A DNA stretch of 48,818 nt from Hymenobacter sp. (GCA_025353745.1 JANXOE010000179.1:1-48818); one strand, 5' to 3'; numbered from the stretch's first letter, positions 39,107-48,631 are shown. Program-made: numbers and translations. The notes: generated by a model from the sequence alone, not told the origin.

Positions 39107-39873
39107 TAGGGCAGGCGGTGGTAGCGGCTGTCGTCGGCCAGCACCAGGCCGCCGGTGGGGGCCGCCGGGCGGCCCTGGGCCATGGTGCGCGTTTGCAGCT
39201 GGCGGTCGAGCAGGTCGAGTCGGATTTGCAGGTTGCGGTTCATGGCCGTTAGCACCACGTCGGGCTGCGGGTGGTGGGGCAGCTCCGCCTTCAGCAAGTG
39301 GTAGCTGGAGTCGAGGTCGGCCAGCTCGCGGCGCCACTCGGCGGTGGGGCTGCCGGCGGCCGAGTCGGCCAGCTGGCGCAGCTCCGCCTTGCGCTCGTTG
39401 AGCTGGGCCACGTAATAGGTTTCCATGCCGCGCACGGCCGTGGCCAGGCGGGCATCGGTGAGGTCGTTGCGCTCGGCCGCGGCCAGCGGCTGCGGGTCGC
39501 CGCCCAGGTACAGGGCCGCGTCGGAGCCGGCCGCGGGCACGCCCGCCACTGGGGCAGCAGCGGCGATGCCCGGCTCGGCCCCGGCCGGGGCGTGGGCCGA
39601 TTTCCAGGCTTCGCTGGCCCCCGCCGCCGCCACCAGCAGGGCCAGCGCGGCGGCGACGCCGTAGCGCTGCAGCCACGGGGCCCGGGCCGCCGGGGCCGGC
39701 GGCAAGGCCGGTGCGGCCGCAACCGTACCCGCCGGCCCGGGCGCGGCGGCGCGCGGCGCGGCCAGCTCCTGCTCCAGGGCCGCCCACAGCTCGGGGCGCG
39801 GCTCGTGCACGTCGAAATCGGCGCGGTGCCGCTCGACGAAATCTTCTAACGAATGGGGCTTAACAGGTTGCAT
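39106..39873 (-). CDS. anti-sigma-factor-like single-TM protein
   Basis: FVERHRADFDVHEPRPELWAALEQEL, central TM; follows ECF sigma gene. Confidence 0.65.
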   Translation of the reverse strand: MQPVKPHSLEDFVERHRADFDVHEPRPELWAALEQELAAPRAAAPGPAGTVAAAPALPPAPAARAPWLQRYGVAAALALLVAAAGASEAWKSAHAPAGAEPGIAAAAPVAGVPAAGSDAALYLGGDPQPLAAAERNDLTDARLATAVRGMETYYVAQLNERKAELRQLADSAAGSPTAEWRRELADLDSSYHLLKAELPHHPQPDVVLTAMNRNLQIRLDLLDRQLQTRTMAQGRPAAPTGGLVLADDSRYHRLP

Positions 39874-39970
39874 GATAATGGTAAGAACGGGCGGCCGGCG
39901 AAGGGTGGGAAACGCCGCCGGCGCGGCATAAACAATGTACGGACGCACGGCCCCGGGGCCGCCAAATAAG

Positions 39971-40552
39971 TTAGCGCAGCCCTTGCCGGGCCGCCAGCTC
40001 GCGCAGCTTGGCGCGGGCCCGGCTGTACTGCGACTTGGACGTGGATTCGGAAATGCCCAGGATGCCGGCCACCTCCAGGTGGTCGTAGCCTTCGAGCAAA
40101 TACAGCGTCAGCACCACGCGGTAGCCGTCGGGCAGCTCCTGGATGCAGCGGCGCAGCACGTCGGCGCGGTAGCGGGTTTCGGCTTCGTCGTCGGGCGAGG
40201 GGCCGAAGTCGTGGTCGGCCGGCGCGTCGTGGTGCTGCTCGCCCAGCGGCACCAGCGCCAGCCGCCGCTGCCGCAGGCAATTGATGCTTTTGTTGACCAC
40301 GATCCGCTTCAGCCAGGCCCCGAACGACGAGTCGCCTTTGTAGCTGCTCAGCTCCCGAAAGGCGCTCAGAAACGATTCCTGGAGCACGTCTTCGGCCTCG
40401 GCGTGGTCGCCGGTGATGCGCAGGGCCGCGTTGAACATGGCCTTGGCATAGCGCCGGTACAGCTCGGCCTGGGCCTGGCGGTCGTGGAGGCGGCAGCGTT
40501 CCACCAGCGAGGCGTTGATGTCGACGTAAGCGGAATAAGCAAGGGCTTCCAT
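39971..40552 (-). CDS. ECF-family RNA polymerase sigma factor
   Basis: ITGDHAEAEDVLQESFLSAFRELSSYKGDSSFGAWLKRIVVNKSINCLRQRR; YDHLEVAGILGISESTSKSQYSRARAKL. Confidence 0.93.
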   Translation of the reverse strand: MEALAYSAYVDINASLVERCRLHDRQAQAELYRRYAKAMFNAALRITGDHAEAEDVLQESFLSAFRELSSYKGDSSFGAWLKRIVVNKSINCLRQRRLALVPLGEQHHDAPADHDFGPSPDDEAETRYRADVLRRCIQELPDGYRVVLTLYLLEGYDHLEVAGILGISESTSKSQYSRARAKLRELAARQGLR

Positions 40553-40708
40553 GCGGGGCAATGATGGGAAGGAACGCGTCAGCAACCCAAAGACCGGGCG
40601 TTGGGTTCAGGGGTTGCACGGGAGCCGGGGGCCCCGGCGGGCCTCGCCAAGCCAGCGCCGTCTCAGGGTCCGCGTGCCGGGTCGTTCGGCTGTTTCGCTC
40701 ACCCCCGG

Positions 40709-40733
40709 CCCCCGCTCCGAAAAGGAGCGGGGG
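40709..40733. terminator. 10-bp GC hairpin upstream of TauE fusion gene
   Basis: cccccgctcc gaaaa ggagcggggg. Confidence 0.4.
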
Positions 40734-40798
40734 AGCCCAGCAATAAAACCGGTACACGGGCTGCCAAACCGCGCCAAGTATTATTTTACCCCCGAATT

Positions 40799-42073
40799 AT
40801 GGCCAGTGACCTGCTTTCGACAACGCGCTTCGTAGGGGCCGCCGGCCCGCCGGGCCCGCCCGCCGGCCCCGCCCTGCCCGTGTTTCTGGATTTGGCGCAG
40901 CGGCGGGTGCTGTTGGTGGGCGGCGGGGCGGCGGCCCTGGCCCAGCTCACGGCCGTGCTGGACGCACACCCGCGCGCGGCCGTGACGGTGGTGGCCCCGG
41001 AGCCGCTGCCCGCCCTGCTGGCCCTGGCGGCCCGCCATGCGCAGGTCGTCCTGCGCCGCCGCGCCTTCGAGCCCGACGACTTGGCCGGCCACGACCTCGT
41101 GCTGGTGGCCACCGACGACGCGGCCCTCCACGGCCGCGTGCGGGCCGGGGCCGCCGCCCGCCGCCTGCACGCCGTGGCCGCCTTCGGCCCCGCCGACGAG
41201 GCGGCGGCCACCGTGTACTGGCGGCAGGTGGCCACGGCGGCGCTGGGGGCCTTCGCGTTGTTTTTAATAGTCAACATCTTATCGTACTACTTCACCTGGG
41301 CGCAGGTGTGGGGCGTGGTGCGCACGTCGGGCACGTTCTACGCCTTCGTGGCGGTGGGCTTCGTGGCGCAGCTCATCGACGGGATGCTGGGCATGGGCTA
41401 CGGCGTGGTGTCGGCCATCAGCCTCATGTCGCTGGGCCTGAACCCGGTGTCGGTGAGCGCCAGCATCCACACGGCCGAAATGTTTGCCAGCGGGGCCTCG
41501 GGCTACCACCACTACCGCTTCGGCAACGTCAACAAGCGCCTGTTTCGGGTGCTGCTGCTGCCGGGCGTGGCGGGCTCGGTGGCCGGGGCCCTGCTGCTGG
41601 CGCGCTTCGGCGAGCGGTACGCCGGCTACCTCAAGCCCGTGCTGGCCGCGTACCTGCTCGTGCTGGGCGTGCGCATCATCGCCAAAGCCCTGCAAAAGCA
41701 GGCCCGGCGGCGGCGCCCGGTGAAGTACGCCGGCTGGCTGGCCGGGGCCGGCGGCTTCCTCGACTCGTTCGGCGGGGGCGGCTGGGGGCCCCTGGTCACG
41801 AGCACGCTCATCGCCAACGGCCGCACGCCCAACTACGTCATCGGCACCGTCAGCCTGGTCGAGTTCTTCGTGACGCTGGCCAGCGCGCTCACGTTTTTCT
41901 CCCTGCTGGGCCTCTCGCACTGGCAAATTGTGCTGGGCCTCATCGTGGGCGGCGTGGCGGCGGCCCCCCTCGCCGCCCGCCTAGCCGGGCGCATTCCCAC
42001 CCGCTGGATGTTCCTGGGCGTGGGGCTGATGGTGATTTTCTGGAGCCTGTGGGCCCTGCGCAAGCTGCTGTAG
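40799..42073 (+). CDS. fusion: precorrin-2-dehydrogenase/siroheme-synthase-like Rossmann domain + TauE/SafE permease
   Basis: LPVFLDLAQRRVLLVGGGAAALAQL N-terminal domain; C-terminal FVAQLIDGMLGMGYGVVSAISLMSLGLNPVSVSASIHTAE. Confidence 0.85.
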   Translation: MASDLLSTTRFVGAAGPPGPPAGPALPVFLDLAQRRVLLVGGGAAALAQLTAVLDAHPRAAVTVVAPEPLPALLALAARHAQVVLRRRAFEPDDLAGHDLVLVATDDAALHGRVRAGAAARRLHAVAAFGPADEAAATVYWRQVATAALGAFALFLIVNILSYYFTWAQVWGVVRTSGTFYAFVAVGFVAQLIDGMLGMGYGVVSAISLMSLGLNPVSVSASIHTAEMFASGASGYHHYRFGNVNKRLFRVLLLPGVAGSVAGALLLARFGERYAGYLKPVLAAYLLVLGVRIIAKALQKQARRRRPVKYAGWLAGAGGFLDSFGGGGWGPLVTSTLIANGRTPNYVIGTVSLVEFFVTLASALTFFSLLGLSHWQIVLGLIVGGVAAAPLAARLAGRIPTRWMFLGVGLMVIFWSLWALRKLL

Positions 42074-42145
42074 CCGGCGCCGCGCCGGGGCCGGGGCCCG
42101 GCGATTCGGCGCGCGGTGCCTAATCTTGTGGCCCAAACTTGCTGC

Positions 42146-43212
42146 ATGCCCGAATTCTCCATCCTCATCACCGGCGGCGCTGGCTTCGTGGGCACGGCCC
42201 TGGCGCTGGGCCTGCGGGAAAAGCACCCCGGCTGCCGGGTTTTTGCCCTCGACAACCTCAAGCGCCGCGGCTCGGAGCTGAACCTGCCCCGCCTGCGGGC
42301 GGCGGGCGTGGCGTTTGTGCACGGCGACGTGCGCAACCGCGAAGACATTCGACGCGCTGCCCGCCGTCGACGCCGTGATCGAAGCCTCGGCCGAGCCGTC
42401 GGTGCTGGCCGGCCTCACCTCGGCCCCGGACTACGTCATCAACACCAACCTGGCCGGCACCGTCAACTGCCTGAACTACGCCCGCAAGCACGGCGCGGCG
42501 TTCATCTTCTTGTCCACGAGCCGGGTGTACCCGATCAACCAGCTCGAAAAAATTCAAACCTACCCCGCCGCCACCTGCTTTGAGGTAGGCGCAGGGCCTG
42601 GCGGGCGTGTCGGCGCGCGGCCTGGCCGAAGATTTTTCCCTCGAAGGCTACCGCTCGCTCTACGGGGCCACCAAGCTGTGCGCCGAGCACCTCATCCAGG
42701 AATACCACCATTTCTACGGCCTGCGCACCGTCATCAACCGTTGCGGGCTGGTGGCGGGGCCCTGGCAGATGGGCGGGGCCGACCAGGGCGTGGTGGCGCT
42801 GTGGGTGGCGCGGCACTTTTGGCGGCAGCCGCTGGATTACTTCGGCTTCGGCGGCACGGGCAAGCAGGTGCGCGACGTGCTGCACGTCGACGACTTGTTT
42901 GAGTTGATCGACTACCAGCTCGGCAACTTGCCCCAGGTGAACGGCGCCACCCTGAACGTGGGCGGCGGCCGGGCCATGAGCGTCAGCTTGCAGGAGCTGA
43001 CGGCCCTGTGCCAGCGCGAGACGGGCCACGCCGTGCCCGTGGCCGCCCGGCCGGAAAACCGACCGGCCGACGTCCCGCTCTACTTCACCGACAACTCCCG
43101 GGTGACGGCCCTCACCGGCTGGCAGCCCCGCCGCTCGCCCGCGCAAACCGTGGCCGACGTGCACCGCTGGCTGCGCACGCACGAAGCGCAGCTGAAGCCC
43201 AGTTTTGCCTAA
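42146..43212 (+). pseudogene. NAD-dependent epimerase/dehydratase (SDR) interrupted by two frameshifts
   Basis: FSILITGGAGFVGTALALGL, then FDALPAVDAVIEASAEPSVLAG (+1 shift near 42350), then VSARGLAEDFSLEGYRSLYGATKLCAEHL (+1 near 42588). Confidence 0.75.
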
Positions 43213-43308
43213 CCACCAACTGTTTATGCTTCGCAGCAAGCCCTCAGCATTCACCCGGCGCGCCGCTTTGGGCCCCGGCGCAGACGGCCCGGGGCCCTCC
43301 CCGGCGGC

Positions 43309-44049
43309 GTGAAGCTCAGCGTCGTCATCCCGGCGTTCAACGAGGAAGGCAGCCTCGGCCAAACCCTGCGCACGCTTTACGCGGAGCTGCAGCGGGCGGG
43401 CATCGACCACGAAATCCTGGTCGTCAACGACAACTCGCGGGACCAGACCCTGGCGCGCCTGCACGCGCTGGCGGCGGAAATTCCCACCCTGGCCGCCCAC
43501 ACCAACGCCGGCCCCAACGGCTTCGGCTACGCCGTGCGCTACGGCCTGGAGCGCTACCGGGGCGACTGCGTGGCCGTGATGATGGCCGACCTCTCCGACG
43601 ACCCCGCCGACCTGGTGCGCTACTACCGCAAGCTGCAGGAAGGCTACGACTGCGTGTTCGGCTCGCGCTGGGGCCCCGGCGGCCGCGCCACGGATTACCC
43701 GGGGGCCAAAAAATTCCTCAACCGGCTGTTCAACAACGGCGTCCGCCTGGCTTTCGGCTTCGCTTACGACGACTGCACCAACGCCTTCAAGCTCTACCGC
43801 CGCGCCACCATCGACGGCCTGCGGCCCTTGCTCTCGCCCCACTTCAACCTCACGCTGGAGCTGCCGCTCAAGGCCATCGTGCGCGGCTACAGCTACGCGG
43901 TGCTGCCCAATTCCTGGACCAACCGCCAGCACGGCGAGTCGAAGCTGAAAATCAAGGAGATGGGCAGCCGCTATTTCTTTATTCTGCTCTACTGCCTCAT
44001 CGAAAAGCACTTTTCGCGCGGCGACTTCCGCAAAAACGACCCCGCGTAA
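43309..44049 (+). CDS. GT2-family glycosyltransferase (polyprenyl-phosphate glycosyltransferase-like)
   Basis: LSVVIPAFNEEGSLGQTLRTLY, ILVVNDNSRDQT, MMADLSDDPADLVRYYRKLQEGYDCVFGSRW. Confidence 0.9.
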   Translation: MKLSVVIPAFNEEGSLGQTLRTLYAELQRAGIDHEILVVNDNSRDQTLARLHALAAEIPTLAAHTNAGPNGFGYAVRYGLERYRGDCVAVMMADLSDDPADLVRYYRKLQEGYDCVFGSRWGPGGRATDYPGAKKFLNRLFNNGVRLAFGFAYDDCTNAFKLYRRATIDGLRPLLSPHFNLTLELPLKAIVRGYSYAVLPNSWTNRQHGESKLKIKEMGSRYFFILLYCLIEKHFSRGDFRKNDPA

Positions 44050-44061
44050 CCCGGTTTTCCT

Positions 44062-45255
44062 ATGCCCACCGCCCCGCCCGACTCGTCCCCCATCAGCGGC
44101 TTCCTTGCCCGCTGCTACGCCCTCGTTGAAGACGCTTTTTCGGGCCGCGCCTGGCGCCTGAAGCTGCTGCTGCTGGCCGTGCTGCTGGCCGGGGCCGTGC
44201 AGGTGCCGCCGTACCGCGAGTACGCCGTGCTGAACAGCGGCAAAAACGCCACCTACAACACGCTCAAAGCGCAGGTAGCGCAGCCGTTTGCCATGCACAA
44301 CCTGGATTCGGACAGCCACGAATCCAAGATGGTGTTCCGGTTGCTGGTGCCCTTGCTCATCCGGGGGCTGGGCCTGCCGCCGCTGGGCATATTCGTCGTG
44401 CAGTTCCTCCTCGGGGCGCTGATGCACTACGTGCTGATCGGGCTGCTCGACCGCCTCACCGCCGACCGGGTGGCCACGGTGCTGCTCGCGCTCGGCCTGT
44501 GCTGCACCTACTTCGGCTGCGCCTTTTTGCTCGACGTTTACTGCGATTTTGATGCGTTTTCGTACGCCATCCTGGTTTTCATGCTCTGGACCGCCCGGCC
44601 GGACGCCCTGGCGGGGCTGATGTTTTTGGGGGCCTTCAACGACGAGCGCACCGTTATCGCCGCTCCTATTATTGGCTTGTGGCACCTGCGCCGGGCCCTG
44701 GTTTCGCCCGCCGCCCAAAGCTGGGCCGGGCTGGCCAAAGCGTTGCTTTCCAGCAGGCCGGCGGGGGCCCTGCTGCTCGGCGTTGTGGCGTACGCCGCCG
44801 TCCGGCTCTTCCTCGCCCACCACTTCCACTTGCACACCTTCGGGGGGCTGGTGGGCCTTTCCGCGCTGCGGTACAGTGCCTTGCGGGGCCTGCTGGGCGT
44901 CGGGTTCCTGTCCGGGCTGGAGTCGTTCTGGGCCGTTTTGCTGGCCGCGCTGGTGTTGCTTTTCGCCACCCGGCAATTCCGGCTGCTGGCCGTGCTGGGC
45001 CTGGCCGGGCCCCCCATCTTTCTTGGCGCGTTCCTGGTGCTGGACATGACGCGCAGCCTGGCCTACGGCATGCCGGCGGTGCTGCTGTGCCTGTACCTGC
45101 TGCGCCCCCACCTGGCGCCCACCGCGCTGCGGCACTTCGCGGCGGCCGTGGCGGCCGGGGCGGTGCTCATCCCCACGATGTACCTGCGGGGCAATTTCAA
45201 CGTCGCCACGTCCGTCCTCAACTACCTCACCACCTTCACGCTGGCCCGGATCTGA
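44062..45255 (+). CDS. polytopic membrane protein of unknown function
   Basis: Multiple hydrophobic segments, coupled to GT2 gene. Confidence 0.7.
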   Translation: MPTAPPDSSPISGFLARCYALVEDAFSGRAWRLKLLLLAVLLAGAVQVPPYREYAVLNSGKNATYNTLKAQVAQPFAMHNLDSDSHESKMVFRLLVPLLIRGLGLPPLGIFVVQFLLGALMHYVLIGLLDRLTADRVATVLLALGLCCTYFGCAFLLDVYCDFDAFSYAILVFMLWTARPDALAGLMFLGAFNDERTVIAAPIIGLWHLRRALVSPAAQSWAGLAKALLSSRPAGALLLGVVAYAAVRLFLAHHFHLHTFGGLVGLSALRYSALRGLLGVGFLSGLESFWAVLLAALVLLFATRQFRLLAVLGLAGPPIFLGAFLVLDMTRSLAYGMPAVLLCLYLLRPHLAPTALRHFAAAVAAGAVLIPTMYLRGNFNVATSVLNYLTTFTLARI

Positions 45256-45261
45256 CCCACC

Positions 45262-45298
45262 AAAAAGGGCCGCCCGGCTTGCCGGGCGGCCCTTTTTA
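45262..45298. terminator. bidirectional Rho-independent terminator
   Basis: aaaaagggccgcccgg cttg ccgggcggccctttt. Confidence 0.85.
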
Positions 45299-45390
45299 AG
45301 GTAGCTGTTCGGGAAGAATGCGTGCAAATTTTCTCGGGCCAGCACAACTCCTGAACGGCCCCCATGCACGGCTGGGCCGGGGCCCGGCCG

Positions 45391-47001
45391 CTACACGTCG
45401 AACTTGATGCCTTGCGCCAGCGGCAGCTCGGTCGAGTAGTTGATGGTGTTGGTTTGGCGGCGCATGTACACTTTCCAGGCGTCGGAGCCCGACTCGCGGC
45501 CCCCGCCGGTTTCCTTCTCGCCGCCGAAGGCCCCGCCGATTTCGGCCCCGCTCGTGCCGATGTTCACGTTGGCAATGCCGCAGTCGGAGCCGGCGGCGGC
45601 CAGGAAGGCCTCGGCCTCGCGCAGGTTCAGGGTGAAGATGCTGGAGGAAAGGCCCTGGCGCACGTCGTTTTGCAGGGCAATGGCCTCGTCCACGCCGCCG
45701 CTGTACTTGATGAGGTAGAGGATCGGGGCGAAGGTTTCTTCCTGCACCGTGTGGTAGTGGTTTTCCACTTCCACCAGCGCGGGCTGCACGTAGTGGCCGC
45801 CGGCGTAGGCGGGGCCCCCGAGCACCTGCCCGCCGGTGAGGAGCCGGCCGCCTTCGGCCTGCACCCGGGCCAGGGCGTCTTCGAACATCGCCACCGCCGC
45901 CCCGTCGATCAGGGGCCCTACCAGCGTGCCTTCCTGCAGCGGGTGGCCGATGGGCAGCTTGGGGTAGATGGCCAGCAGGCGGCTTTTCACGTCCTCAAAA
46001 ATGCTGTCCTCGATGATGACGCGGCGCGTGCTGGTGCAGCGCTGCCCGGCCGTGCCCACGGCCCCGAACACGATGGCCCGGATGGCGATGTTCAGGTCGG
46101 CGTTTTTGGTGACGATGATGGCGTTGTTGCCGCCCAGCTCGAGCAGGGCGCGGCCCAGGCGGGCCCCCACCACTTCGCCCACTTTGCGGCCCATGCGGGT
46201 GCTGCCGGTGGCCGAAACCAGCGGCACGCGCTTGTCGGCCGCCAGGGCCGCCCCGATTTCGGGCCCGCCGATAATCACGCTGAACACGCCTTCGGGCACG
46301 TCGTTCTCGGCCAGCACATCGCGGATGATGTGCTGCACGGCCACGGCCGTGAGGGGCGTTTTCTCCGAAGGCTTCCAGATGCTCACGTCGCCGCACACGG
46401 CGGCCAGCATGGCGTTCCAGCTCCACACGGCCACCGGGAAGTTGAAGGCCGAGATGATGCCCACCACGCCCAGCGGCTGGTACTGCTCGTACATGCGGTG
46501 CGCCGGGCGCTCCGAGTGCATGGTGAAGCCGTGCAGCTGGCGCGAAAGGCCCACGGCAAAGTCGCAGATGTCAATCATCTCCTGCACCTCGCCCAGCCCT
46601 TCTTGCAGGATTTTGCCCATTTCGGCGCTCACCAGCTTGCCCAGGGGCTCCTTGTATTCGCGCAGCTTGTTGCCGATCTGGCGCACGATGTCGCCGCGCT
46701 TGGGGGCCGGCACCAGCCGCCAGGCTTTGAAGGCTTGCTGGGCGGTGGTCACCACCGCGTCGTAATCGGCCACGGTGGCAAAGGCCACGCGGGCGAGCAG
46801 CTGGCCGTCGGCGGGCGCGTTGATGGCGCGGACGTCGGCATTTTGGGCCCCGCCCCAGCGTTGGCCGGTGCTGTAGGCGGCGTTTTCGGCTTCCACGCCG
46901 AGCTGGCGCAGCACATCTTGCAGGCCGTGGGGGTCGGCGTGGAGGTGGCCGCCGGGCACGGCCAGGTCGGCGGCGGTTTCTTGTTCGAGGGCTTGCTTCA
47001 T
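45391..47001 (-). CDS. ALDH7-like aldehyde (aminoadipate semialdehyde) dehydrogenase
   Basis: GVVGIISAFNFPVAVWSWNAMLAAVCGD, LELGGNNAIIV, GTAGQRCTSTRR, SGAEIGGAFGGEKETGGGRESGSDAWKVYMRRQTNTINYS. Confidence 0.93.
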   Translation of the reverse strand: MKQALEQETAADLAVPGGHLHADPHGLQDVLRQLGVEAENAAYSTGQRWGGAQNADVRAINAPADGQLLARVAFATVADYDAVVTTAQQAFKAWRLVPAPKRGDIVRQIGNKLREYKEPLGKLVSAEMGKILQEGLGEVQEMIDICDFAVGLSRQLHGFTMHSERPAHRMYEQYQPLGVVGIISAFNFPVAVWSWNAMLAAVCGDVSIWKPSEKTPLTAVAVQHIIRDVLAENDVPEGVFSVIIGGPEIGAALAADKRVPLVSATGSTRMGRKVGEVVGARLGRALLELGGNNAIIVTKNADLNIAIRAIVFGAVGTAGQRCTSTRRVIIEDSIFEDVKSRLLAIYPKLPIGHPLQEGTLVGPLIDGAAVAMFEDALARVQAEGGRLLTGGQVLGGPAYAGGHYVQPALVEVENHYHTVQEETFAPILYLIKYSGGVDEAIALQNDVRQGLSSSIFTLNLREAEAFLAAAGSDCGIANVNIGTSGAEIGGAFGGEKETGGGRESGSDAWKVYMRRQTNTINYSTELPLAQGIKFDV

Positions 47002-47111
47002 GGGGCGTACGGTGCGGGGGTGGGCGGGTGGTTGGTCGGGCAAAACTACGGGAAGAATGCCGGGCGCCGCGCAACGACGCGCCTACCGCAAGCCGGCGTG
47101 GCGCAGCCCGC

Positions 47112-47384
47112 CGATTGCGCATTGCCGGGCCTGATTTGGCTGAGCCGGACCAAAAATTGGCGGCGTCAGGTTGAAAATCGCGTTAGTCAGATAAAGAATC
47201 GGACGTGTTCGGCTTGAAATTGTCTTATTCCGGCTGTAAACCACCTAAATCGTGGCGGCGTTCGATTTAGTCGGCATGGAAATCGTGTAATTCAGCATAG
47301 AAATCGTCTTATCCCAGGCGGCAATCGGCCGTCGTCGGACGCAAATCGTCCAAGTGCGTCAGGAAATCGCAATAGGATGAGCAG
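47112..47384. repeat. Array C: 13 degenerate tandem units, exact 21-bp period
   Basis: AAATCG-like motif at 47154, 47175, 47196, 47217, 47238, 47259, 47280, 47301, 47322, 47343, 47364; weaker at 47112 and 47133. Consensus about AAATCGTCTTAGTCCGGCNNG. Confidence 0.85.
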
Positions 47385-47452
47385 AGAAAACTCCTGCCAG
47401 CCCCACTCAAGGCATTTTGCCAGAAAAATAACCGGTACACCGCCCGCCGCCC

Positions 47453-47466
47453 GGGGTAGCGACGCG
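47453..47466. repeat. partial copy of the 19287-19374 inverted-repeat element
   Basis: GGGGTAGCGACGCG identical to the outer end of the full element. Confidence 0.55.
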
Positions 47467-47591
47467 GTGAACGAGCTCGTGGGCGACCGCACCGCCGTTT
47501 CACGCGCCCCTTGGCCGGTGGCAAAAAGGCTATAGCAAAGCCCCGCCAAAAGCGGAATAGGTTTCTTGCCGGGAAAGAAGGTGGAAAGAAA

Positions 47592-48140
47592 TCACAGCCG
47601 TTTGTCGAAGCGGCCCCGCGTGACTTTGACGGTGTCGCAGCCGGGTTGGGATAGGGTGAAATTGAACGTGCCCGAGACGATGCCCTGGGCGTAGTCCAGG
47701 CGGGTGACAACCAGTTGCCCGTGCATTGCCAGGCCGGGCGCATTGTAATATTCGTTACAACTGCCTTTTATTCCGGATCTATAATATACGCCGGCTGTCG
47801 TGCCATCCAGCGGATAGCTGCCTGGCTTATTAATAGAGCCCCCCCCGATAAATATGTATTGGTTCGTCGTTTGGCCCGGGGGGTAGCGGTAGGCCCGGAT
47901 GTCGAGGCTGCCCCCGGCGTAGCCCGGGTCGTAAATCACTTTGTAGTTGTCGGTGCCGTTGGAGCCGTGCGGCGTCCAGGGCTGGCCGTTGAGCAGGCAG
48001 CCGAAGGTGTTGGCCCCGGTCTGGGTGGCGGGCGGCAGCTGGTCTTCGGGCCTGGCCGGGGCGGGCTCGCTCTTCTTGCATTGGCTCAGGCCCAGCAGAG
48101 AAGCCAGCAGCAGGGCAGCGGTTCGGTGGTTCCGGATCAT
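47592..48140 (-). CDS. small lipoprotein of unknown function
   Basis: MIRNHRTAALLLASLLGLSQCKK lipobox; NTFGCLLNGQPWTPHG. Confidence 0.65.
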   Translation of the reverse strand: MIRNHRTAALLLASLLGLSQCKKSEPAPARPEDQLPPATQTGANTFGCLLNGQPWTPHGSNGTDNYKVIYDPGYAGGSLDIRAYRYPPGQTTNQYIFIGGGSINKPGSYPLDGTTAGVYYRSGIKGSCNEYYNAPGLAMHGQLVVTRLDYAQGIVSGTFNFTLSQPGCDTVKVTRGRFDKRL

Positions 48141-48631
48141 GGCAGCGGGGTTGGGAAAGAAAAAGGGAGCGTAAAGCTTCGCTGCCGCCGCGGGCGGCAC
48201 CCGGCGGTAAATGTATCCCGGGGGCCCCGGGCCGGGCAAACCAAAATATCTGCGAATCTGACTTTATAAAACGGCGTTAAACCAAATTTTTGACGCGAAA
48301 AACGGCGTTTTGGGAACATGGGGCCACCATACCGGCCATTTGAAAATGACTTCCTGCTACTTATCAACCAACGGCTCACAACCGGGGCCGTACGCGGCCG
48401 AGGGGCAGCAAAATTCTTCGCAACCAGCCCATTACCATTGTACCATTAAACAAACCGGGCCTTAGTACCGCCGCAAGTATTCCAAGCGCCGGAAAACCGA
48501 CCCCGGCCCGTGGCCCCAAGCAGCGAGCGGGGCCGGGCAAGTAAAAGCAGGAAGGGGTAATAGCGCTGGAAGGAAGTTCTACGCCCGGCGCACCGGGCAG
48601 CCCGCCGTGCAGCGCCGCCCTCAGACCACGG

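Noticed and set aside
42535-45369. 944-aa minus-strand ORF
   Set aside because: Antisense shadow of epimerase, GT2 and membrane-protein genes with His/Gln/Gly-rich composition.
45364-47217. 617-aa plus-strand ORF
   Set aside because: Antisense shadow of the ALDH7-like gene.
48268-48315. Direct repeat AAACGGCGTT (two copies about 31 bp apart)
   Set aside because: Only two copies, not on the 21-bp grid; too little to support a fourth array.
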